A DNA stretch of 52,481 nt from Verrucomicrobiota bacterium. Lineage in GTDB: Bacteria; Verrucomicrobiota; Verrucomicrobiia; Opitutales; Opitutaceae. Location: the NCBI GenBank assembly GCA_028293545.1, contig JAQGOP010000039.1, forward strand, positions 1 to 52,481, in the 5' to 3' direction. This document shows positions 8,283 to 14,346 of this stretch, piece after piece. Each line of letters begins with the position of its first letter. Positions within the stretch are counted from its first letter, which is position 1. Both the position numbers and the translations under genes were made by a program. The notes beneath the pieces were generated by a model. That model saw only the letters and a list, made by a program, of their open reading frames with translations, did no database searches and was not told the origin of the DNA.

Positions 8283-8309
8283 CCGGAGCAGGCGGGCCGC
8301 CTGCGCTAC
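8283..8309 (-). repeat. REP-like palindrome, copy 2
   Basis: This is the reverse-orientation copy of the GCAGGCGG palindrome. Bases 8306-8308 (CTA) form the TAG stop codon of the minus-strand ferritin-like gene, so the repeat contributes the end of the reading frame. Confidence 0.95.
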
Positions 8310-9628
8310 TTCGATACGCCGGCCAGCTTCAGGATCTTCTCGCCGGTCAGGCGCTTCTCCTTCGGCAGGGAGTGCGGGACCTTGCCACCGTAGATCTCGG
8401 CCAATTGGTAGAACTTGTCCTTCGTCTCCTTCACGAATTGCTCGGTCGGACGCTTTTCGTCGAAGAGCGCCATGATTTCCGGCAGCCAGCGATGGCCGTA
8501 GCGGACGTGGTTCTGCTCGTCGTTGCGATCGAAGGCCAGGAGCGTGTCCGCCTCGAAATCGTTCAATTCGCGCACGCGGTCCATCACCGTTGCCTTGGTC
8601 GGGAAACTGTTCGCCTCGAATTCCATCGTCATCATCGCGTAGCGCTCGTGCGGGGGCATCTGGACGAGGATGTTGTAGAGGTCGAGCGAGTGCTCGACGG
8701 TCATGAGGTCGACTCCGAACTTCGGCAGCTGGCGGAACCCGAACTGGCTGTGGCGCGACTCGTCCCAGAGATGCCGGGCGAGGTCGTAGTGCAGGTCGAA
8801 AGGCGCGGTCGGCGTCTCGATAAAAACCGTCGAAAGGTAATCGATCGCGTCCATTTCCATCATCAGCCACACGTAAACCATCAGGCGAATCACGCGCGCA
8901 TCCGTCTTCGGGTCCGTCAACCACGGCCGCACGATCGGATCCTCGGTCGGATCGAGGCCAAAGACGCCCGAGCAGATCGGATATTTGCCGCGGTTGCAGG
9001 TCGCGGGATGCGTGTAGGGAGTCTGCTCGTGCTGCCACGCGTAGTGGGCCGCGAGGGGAAGCCGCGTTTCCTGGCCGAGCCAGCCGCCGAGGTCGTCGAG
9101 CGCCTGCGTGAGATGCAGCTTCCATTCGCGCGCATCGACGTCCTTGAGGAACGGAGCGATCTCGCGGGCGTGGCGCTCTTCGTCGGCGATGAATTCCTCG
9201 ACGAGTTTTTTCGAAGGCCAGTCCGCGAGCGGATCTGTGACCTTGAGATAATGGCGGTACGCCGCGAGCAGCGCGGGTTTCAGGACCTCGTAGAATCCCG
9301 CGGTGATGACAAGCGGGTCGGCGGTGTTGCGGCCCACGGCTTCGGTGAAAATGCGGCTGATGGATCCGCGCACGGCATCGTTGGTGCCGAAGGTCGTAAG
9401 CTCACGGCCGCGCTCGCGCAGGAAACGCGCGTGCCCGGCGGACTCCCAAAGATGCTGGCAGACGAGGTATTTCAGCTCGGGCTCGCCGACGCGATAAACC
9501 AAGGTCGAGGCGGTGCGCACGAATTCGCGTTCCACTTCGAAGAGGAGGCGGATGAGGCGCGTCATTTCGTTGACCGCGACCATGCGTCCGGCGGCGGCGG
9601 GACGGGCTGGGGAGGAGGTGGTGGGCAT
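8306..9628 (-). CDS. Double ferritin-like (putative di-iron) protein
   Basis: This 440-residue soluble, strongly helical protein has three E-x-x-H motifs typical of di-iron four-helix bundles: E150-R-H153 (in FIADEERHARE), E290-S-R-H293 (in HLWDESRHSQF) and E371-Q-N-H374 (in DEQNHVRYGH). Further acidic residues lie on neighbouring helices (E34, E62, E258). The motifs fall into two halves, about residues 20-170 and 245-390, suggesting duplicated ferritin-like bundles. The role could be oxygenase, oxidase or iron handling. It lies 17 bp downstream of a PhyH-type dioxygenase gene, so the two are very likely one operon acting on one substrate. The stop codon TAG lies in a REP palindrome. Confidence 0.8.
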   Translation of the reverse strand: MPTTSSPARPAAAGRMVAVNEMTRLIRLLFEVEREFVRTASTLVYRVGEPELKYLVCQHLWESAGHARFLRERGRELTTFGTNDAVRGSISRIFTEAVGRNTADPLVITAGFYEVLKPALLAAYRHYLKVTDPLADWPSKKLVEEFIADEERHAREIAPFLKDVDAREWKLHLTQALDDLGGWLGQETRLPLAAHYAWQHEQTPYTHPATCNRGKYPICSGVFGLDPTEDPIVRPWLTDPKTDARVIRLMVYVWLMMEMDAIDYLSTVFIETPTAPFDLHYDLARHLWDESRHSQFGFRQLPKFGVDLMTVEHSLDLYNILVQMPPHERYAMMTMEFEANSFPTKATVMDRVRELNDFEADTLLAFDRNDEQNHVRYGHRWLPEIMALFDEKRPTEQFVKETKDKFYQLAEIYGGKVPHSLPKEKRLTGEKILKLAGVSK

Positions 9629-9645
9629 GGGGTTCGGGGCTGCGA

Positions 9646-10566
9646 TCAGCAGACCAGGTTGCGCTTGCCGTTCGGACCGTGCGCCGGCGGGTTAGCGCCG
9701 ATCCAGCGTTCGTCGATCGGCTCGGAGGCGCGCTGGTAGCGGCTGTCGCTGGAAATGCGCAGGCGGTTCTCGGTGCGGTTATCGAGCGACGCGTGCACGA
9801 GGAACATGCCGAACGTGATGAAGTCGCCGGCCTCGTATTCGGTCGTCAGCCAGCGGCGGTCAAACTTGTTGGCGACCGACGGGGGGTTGTGGGACAGCGT
9901 GCCGGTAAAGGTCCATTTGCCGTCCTTCACCTTGGCGACCTCGGCGGGCTTGTTTTCGCAGTACGCATCGACGTCGCGGTAAACGTAGTTTTCGAGGAGA
10001 TCCATGCGCTGGTTGGATTTCTCGAGGATCATCAGGCCGCCAAGCTCGTACGAAATATCCCCGTAAGGCACCCAGCACGTCATGTGCTGGTGCGTGCCGC
10101 GGCCCATATAGGGGAGGTCGCAATGCGGATTGGTGCCCTTGCCGGGAGCGATGGCGCGGAGCCAGGTGTAATCGTAGTGGCGGACATCCTCGCCATAGAA
10201 CTTCCGGTAGAATTCCGGCAGGCGGCCGGAATAGAGAAGTTGCTGCACGGCGGCATTGCCGTTGGTGAGCTCGGGCTTGAAGACGTAGCCCGCGTCTTTT
10301 TTGGCCACGCCATCGATGTGGGGAAAATTTTCGTCGAGCACGCCGGCGGCGGAGAGGCGCTCGGTCAGGCTGGCGCGGGCCTCGAGGACTTGGTCGCGGT
10401 CGAGGTAGCCCTTCATGTAGAGGTAGCCGTCCTCGGCGAAGCGGCGACGCAGCTCGAGCGGGTGATCGGCGGCCTCGGACGAATCGCGCAGGATGCCGAA
10501 ACGCTTTTCGCTCATGTCGAGGGCGTGACCGTACGAGTAAATCTGGGGCAGGGTAGCGGTGCTCAT
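9646..10566 (-). CDS. Phytanoyl-CoA dioxygenase (PhyH) family Fe(II)/2-oxoglutarate oxygenase
   Basis: This 306-residue cytosolic enzyme has the facial triad H148-x-D150 (in TNPHCDLPYMGRG) and a distal H258 (in FLVHASLDN), followed by R268/R270 (TENRLRISSDSRYQR), where the 2-oxoglutarate carboxylate normally binds. PhyH proteins hydroxylate small molecules or lipids; verrucomicrobial genomes contain many, usually with unknown substrates. It is the first gene of an operon with the double ferritin-like protein and is divergently transcribed from an AraC regulator about 74 bp away, which probably controls it. All metal ligands are present, so an active enzyme is expected. Confidence 0.92.
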   Translation of the reverse strand: MSTATLPQIYSYGHALDMSEKRFGILRDSSEAADHPLELRRRFAEDGYLYMKGYLDRDQVLEARASLTERLSAAGVLDENFPHIDGVAKKDAGYVFKPELTNGNAAVQQLLYSGRLPEFYRKFYGEDVRHYDYTWLRAIAPGKGTNPHCDLPYMGRGTHQHMTCWVPYGDISYELGGLMILEKSNQRMDLLENYVYRDVDAYCENKPAEVAKVKDGKWTFTGTLSHNPPSVANKFDRRWLTTEYEAGDFITFGMFLVHASLDNRTENRLRISSDSRYQRASEPIDERWIGANPPAHGPNGKRNLVC

Positions 10567-10640
10567 GGCGCTAATTTACACGCTTCCGGCGAAACACAAA
10601 ATGGTTGAAGTGGGAAAAGGCATGTAAAATATGGGAGTCC
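10567..10640. promoter_or_regulatory. Divergent promoter region, phyH-like operon / AraC regulator
   Basis: This 74-bp interval lies between divergent start codons and must hold both promoters and probably the AraC operator. An AT-rich patch (TGTAAAATATGG, 10624-10635) is the best -10-like sequence on the plus strand. GGGAG just before ATG 10641 is the ribosome binding site. I see no convincing operator repeat. Confidence 0.4.
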
Positions 10641-11492
10641 ATGCCGTACGCGGAAAAATTCCGGGCCCGTCCCTGGCTGGAGAGCCCGCTCTCCAATGCG
10701 GCGGGAAGCCTGCAGCTCGCCGGCGCCCTGGAGAACAACGAAGGCATCGATCCCAAGACCATGCGTGTTTTGGGAAGCTATGGCTTGGTCTATATCTTGA
10801 GCGGCGAAGGCTATTACGCCGACGGGAATGGGACCAGGCAGGACCTCGGCGCGGGCGACGTGGTTTTCATCGATCCGAAGCTGGCGCACGCGTACGGGTC
10901 GAAAGGAGGCGGGCCGTGGCGTCATCTCTATTTCGTTTTCTCGGGTCCGCAGTTCGACCTCTGGCGCAAGGGCGGGCTGCTTGACCCGGGTCGGCCGGTG
11001 TGGCGGGCCGAGCCGGTGGATTTTTGGGCGCGCCGGTTGCAGGAGGTGGTGCTGCCGGAGGAGGGGCATGGACAGGCGGCTTCGCTGCGTGCGTTTGGGC
11101 GCTTCCTGGATGTGTTGGCGGCGCTGCTCGCCGCACGCGATGGCGATGTCAACGAAGCCGGCGCGATGGCGTGGCTGGAGGAGAGCCAGCGGTTGCTCGG
11201 GACGCCGGACGCGAGGGGTTGGCCCACGCCGCAGGCCGTGGCGCAGCGGGTGGGGTTGAGCTACGAAAACTTCCGGAAGCAGTTCGCGGCGCGGACGGGG
11301 GTGTCACCGGGGCAGTTCCAAAAACGAAAGCGCATCGACCGTGCGCAGTCGGCGATCTACCACGGTGATCGGACGCTGAAGGAACTCGCGGAGGAGCTGG
11401 AGTTTTGCGACGTGTTTCATTTCTCGAAGGCCTTTAAGCAGGTGGTCGGACTGACGCCGTCGGAGTTCCGCCGGAAAGTGCGCGGTGGGTGA
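10641..11492 (+). CDS. AraC-family transcriptional regulator
   Basis: This 283-residue regulator has an N-terminal cupin-like sensor (about residues 20-110; LVYILSGEGYYADGNG, GAGDVVFIDPKLAHAYG) and a C-terminal double helix-turn-helix of about 100 residues. The first HTH reads AVAQRVGLSYENFRKQF; the second contains TLKELAEELEFCDVFHFSKA and the conserved FKQVVGLTPSEFRR ending. The start at 10641 (MPYAEKF) has a good Shine-Dalgarno (GGGAG); an upstream in-frame TTG is less likely. It is divergent from the PhyH/ferritin operon and probably activates it in response to a small ligand, perhaps a sugar. The ligand is unknown. Confidence 0.92.
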   Translation: MPYAEKFRARPWLESPLSNAAGSLQLAGALENNEGIDPKTMRVLGSYGLVYILSGEGYYADGNGTRQDLGAGDVVFIDPKLAHAYGSKGGGPWRHLYFVFSGPQFDLWRKGGLLDPGRPVWRAEPVDFWARRLQEVVLPEEGHGQAASLRAFGRFLDVLAALLAARDGDVNEAGAMAWLEESQRLLGTPDARGWPTPQAVAQRVGLSYENFRKQFAARTGVSPGQFQKRKRIDRAQSAIYHGDRTLKELAEELEFCDVFHFSKAFKQVVGLTPSEFRRKVRGG

Positions 11493-11696
11493 GTTTTTTA
11501 ACGCCGATGGACGTAGCGCAGCAGAGCCGGAACCAAACCAAGGCGCCGGAGTTTCAACCGCTAATCTGCGCTGATCTTCGCTCATCCGGATAAGTGAAAA
11601 TGAACGCAGATCGCAGATGAGTGGTTAGCGGCTGGGTGGTCTTTTTAGCTTGGGAAAACCCTCGCGCGCCTTTGGCGCTTCTCGACCTCACCCTCC
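11493..11696. repeat. Convergent interval with a GCAGAT-type dyad
   Basis: This 204-bp gap between convergent genes has no supported gene. It contains imperfect inverted arms of the AACCGCNNATCTGCG / CGCAGATNNNNGGTTA type at 11556-11576 and 11602-11627, a repeat type common in intergenic DNA of Verrucomicrobia and Planctomycetes. A degenerate piece resembling the REP (GTAGCGCAGCAGAGCCGG) lies near 11512. Confidence 0.6.
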
Positions 11697-14021
11697 TTAA
11701 TCGAACTTGGGCCACCCCGCGCCGGGGATCGGGCGCCAGAGGATATCCTTGTCGATACGCGGCTTCAGGTGCCGGTACTTTTTCATCAACCGCATTTTTT
11801 CGCGCAGGAGCTCGGGCAGGTCCTCGCCGTAAAAGAACGTGTTGTTGCCCACGCCGGAGGTGATCAGCACCTCCGTCGTCGTCTCCTCGAGGAGTTCGAG
11901 CAGGTTGGCCGTGTTCTCCAGTTCGAAGTCGATCGCGCCCTGCAGGAGTTTCTCGTGACGCTTCTTCTCGGCCGCGGTTTTGCCTTCGAGGTAACCGTAC
12001 ACGTGCGCGCACCACGCGCAGACCGTGCGCAGCGAACCGCACCAGGCCCGGTAGGCGCGCGCGCGATCGCACAGATCCACGAACACCGCATGCGCCGTGG
12101 CCTCGTCCGCTGTCGCCGCCTGCAACTGCGCCAGGCGGGTGATCAATTTCTCGAGCCGGGGGAAAACATTCCGGTCGAACGCCGCGTAGGCTTTTGCGCC
12201 GTACTCACGCGTCACGAGGTCGAACAGCACGTCTTTGCCGAGATCGTTGATCCCGGGATTGTTGTGCTGGAAACAGCCGTGACGCTCATAGTACGCGCGC
12301 TCCTTCGCCGGGATCGCCTCGATGTCGGGTACGTACGGCCGGTCGAAGGTGCGCTGCCAGCAGAAGCCGAAGCCGGTGAAAAGCGGAACCGGCGGCTGCC
12401 AGCTCAGCGCGTCTTCGAAGAGCGCCCACGCCGCGATCAGGCTCGGCGCGTGTTTTTCCCCGACAAATCGCCGGGCCGTCGCCAGCAGGACTTCGTCGAT
12501 CGAAAGCTCGGGCGTGTATTGGCCGGCGCGGAGGGCCGCGACGTTGGGCCAGTACGGGGAAGCCGTGGTGTTGCCGAGGCCGCCGAGCGCGCTGATGCGC
12601 TTGATCCCGAGTTCCTTCATCGCCGCGAGCTTCCGGTGCAGCATGCGCGGATAGGGGATGCCGGCGAGGGGTTCGTAATTTCCCGTGCTGCCGGCGGAAT
12701 ATTGGAGGATCGGGTCGATCCCGTGGGCGCGCGAATCCTTGAGCACGGCCCGCTCGCTCTCGTCGATTTCCGGTTGGAGCGCGCTGCCCGCGACGCCGCC
12801 CATTTCAGGATAACGCGGGTGCGAATAAGGCAGGTGATAACCGCGCACCAGGAGCGAGGGCGCCTCCCAAGTGACGTGGTTGCCCATGCCGGCCTTGATG
12901 TGGTCCTGCTCGAGCTTGAAGGGCTCGATGCGCAGCACGACGTCGAAGTCCGGGTTGATTTCCGCCGCCGCCACCTGGAGATTGCGGAGATAGCGCACGA
13001 TGCTCTCGCCCGCCGCCTGCGCGACTTTGTCGTGGTTGCGCCATTCGCGGATCATGTAGGGGCCGCCGTTGCGTCCCACATAAAGCGAACCCGTGTGCTC
13101 GAAGCCGGCGCCGCTGTCGTTCGTCCAGACCGACATGTAGCTGAGGTCCGGGACGCCTTTCATCAATGCCTGCAGCGCCGCGCGGTAGTGCTGCTTCGTC
13201 ACGGGGTGATCCTGCGCGAGGCAGTAGCGCGGGAGCCGCGAGCGAAACGGATGATCGACGCGCGCGCCGCGGAGCGTCGGATATCGCTGGAAGAAACGTT
13301 CGGGCAGCGTGCGCGGCTCGAACATGCACACGCCGGGTTTCAAGCCGTACTTGCGACCCAGCGCGGCGAGGCCTTTGAGATGATTGAGGTTCGCCTCGAG
13401 ATAATGCGTCGGCCACACGCCTTGGGTCAGCGGGGTATCGACGAAGTGGTTGAACCCGGGACTGTAGGTGTAGAACTGCGGGTAATATTCCGACTGCACC
13501 GTGTCCTCGAACGGCATGTGGGCTTGGAGGCCGTTGACCTCGACATGCGTGAATCCGCATTCGGCGAGCGTCGCGATGTATTGCTCCGGCTCGAACTTCC
13601 GTGCCGTGCGCCAATATTGGGTGAGCACGCTGTCGGAGATCGTGCGGTTGAAATCGAATGCAGCCTTGATCAGGACGCCGCGGCCCAATTTTTCCATCGT
13701 CGTGTCACCCAAGCCGTGGGCGAGCAGGCGCACGGCGGCGAACAGCAGCGCCGGTTCATTGGCGATCACTTCGCCGACGCCCGCATCAGTGAGGCGCAGC
13801 CACATCCACGCGCCGTGGGCGGGTGCGCCCGCGACCTTCGCCCATTTTTGCGAAGCGAGGGAGACGTTGACGCCCTTCCCGGGCCGGTTTGCGGCGGAAG
13901 GGGTGAGACCGGCGAAGCGGGCGAGTTCGATCGCCGCCGTTTTTTCGACGGGATGGGACTGGGCGGGATAAGCGACGCTGCGGAGGTTCAACGCCGCGAC
14001 GGAATGGAGGGCAATGCTCAT
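11697..14021 (-). CDS. Putative glycoside hydrolase-like protein (GH20/GH67-type N-domain plus TIM barrel)
   Basis: This 774-residue protein has no obvious signal peptide. Residues about 15-130 resemble the alpha/beta domain that precedes the barrel in GH20, GH67 and GH84 enzymes (VEKTAAIELARFAG, WMWLRLTDAG, NEPALLFAAVRLLAHGL). A barrel-like region follows, rich in Trp, Tyr and His with repeated strand-loop patterns (FTHVEVNGLQAHMPFEDT, LSYMSVWTNDSGAGFEH, VVLRIEPFKLEQDH, RISALGGLGNTTASPYWPN). The last 170 residues are helical. Acidic residues lie at plausible strand ends (N-D-S, R-I-E-P), but I cannot pick the catalytic pair. It may be a cytosolic or non-classically placed glycosidase; the family number is uncertain. 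It converges with the AraC gene. Confidence 0.65.
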   Translation of the reverse strand: MSIALHSVAALNLRSVAYPAQSHPVEKTAAIELARFAGLTPSAANRPGKGVNVSLASQKWAKVAGAPAHGAWMWLRLTDAGVGEVIANEPALLFAAVRLLAHGLGDTTMEKLGRGVLIKAAFDFNRTISDSVLTQYWRTARKFEPEQYIATLAECGFTHVEVNGLQAHMPFEDTVQSEYYPQFYTYSPGFNHFVDTPLTQGVWPTHYLEANLNHLKGLAALGRKYGLKPGVCMFEPRTLPERFFQRYPTLRGARVDHPFRSRLPRYCLAQDHPVTKQHYRAALQALMKGVPDLSYMSVWTNDSGAGFEHTGSLYVGRNGGPYMIREWRNHDKVAQAAGESIVRYLRNLQVAAAEINPDFDVVLRIEPFKLEQDHIKAGMGNHVTWEAPSLLVRGYHLPYSHPRYPEMGGVAGSALQPEIDESERAVLKDSRAHGIDPILQYSAGSTGNYEPLAGIPYPRMLHRKLAAMKELGIKRISALGGLGNTTASPYWPNVAALRAGQYTPELSIDEVLLATARRFVGEKHAPSLIAAWALFEDALSWQPPVPLFTGFGFCWQRTFDRPYVPDIEAIPAKERAYYERHGCFQHNNPGINDLGKDVLFDLVTREYGAKAYAAFDRNVFPRLEKLITRLAQLQAATADEATAHAVFVDLCDRARAYRAWCGSLRTVCAWCAHVYGYLEGKTAAEKKRHEKLLQGAIDFELENTANLLELLEETTTEVLITSGVGNNTFFYGEDLPELLREKMRLMKKYRHLKPRIDKDILWRPIPGAGWPKFD

Positions 14022-14085
14022 GGAAATTGGAAGAAGAGGGGAAAGGCTTTCGAGTTATCGCGCGCCATCAATCAGTTTTGACGGC

Positions 14086-14112
14086 GTAGCGCAGGCGGCC
14101 CGCCTGCTTCGG
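14086..14112 (+). repeat. REP-like palindrome, copy 3
   Basis: This is the left outer arm of the nested element, upstream of the glycosidase-like gene. The core GCAGGCGGCCCGCCTGC is intact, followed by TTCGG in place of TCCGG. Confidence 0.95.
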
Positions 14113-14129
14113 GGATCGAACCCAATCGA

Positions 14130-14278
14130 TTTGAACAGAAGGAAACGAAGGTAATGAAGAGACGTAGGTTCGCTTAATCGATCGTGCCCTTGGTGTCTGG
14201 GTTCCGAACCCTCCAGGCATAATCGTAAAGGGCACGAACGATAGCGCCGACCGGAACCTTGGTTGCCTTCTGTTCAAA
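14130..14278. repeat. Inverted-repeat element of the TTTGAACAGAAGG family
   Basis: The left arm 14130-14152 and right arm 14256-14278 pair as inverted repeats at 21 of 23 positions. Inside them a second inverted pair, 14177-14191 and 14228-14242, matches at 14 of 15 positions and carries CGTGCCCTT / AAGGGCACG. The same inner pair occurs in the 42.4-kb copy, so the element is a defined family and not chance. Confidence 0.9.
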
Positions 14279-14300
14279 ATCTTCCGGTTGTGGGTTCTTC

Positions 14301-14327
14301 CCGGAGCAGGCGGGCCGCCTGCGCTAC
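14301..14327 (-). repeat. REP-like palindrome, copy 4
   Basis: This is the right outer arm of the nested element, inverted relative to copy 3. It ends 19 bp before the stop codon of the proline-rich protein gene. Confidence 0.95.
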
Positions 14328-14346
14328 TTCAACCACCAGGTGGCTG

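Larger units (their letters stand above)
14022..14346. other. 325-bp intergenic region occupied by a nested repeat element
   Basis: No gene is supported here. Most of the interval (14086-14327) is a composite: outer inverted REP palindromes, then inverted TTTGAACAGAAGG-family arms, then an inner 15-bp inverted pair. See the separate entries. The rest (14022-14085, 14328-14346) shows nothing clear. Confidence 0.8.

Noticed and set aside
11769..14081. 770-codon plus-strand frame opposite the glycosidase-like gene
   Set aside because: Same antisense effect. The minus-strand protein has coherent aromatic-rich barrel sequence and a plausible start; the plus-strand one does not.
14068..14277. 69-codon minus-strand frame in the 14-kb gap
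   Set aside because: It lies wholly within the inverted-repeat element and ends in the REP; its sequence is repeat DNA in translation.
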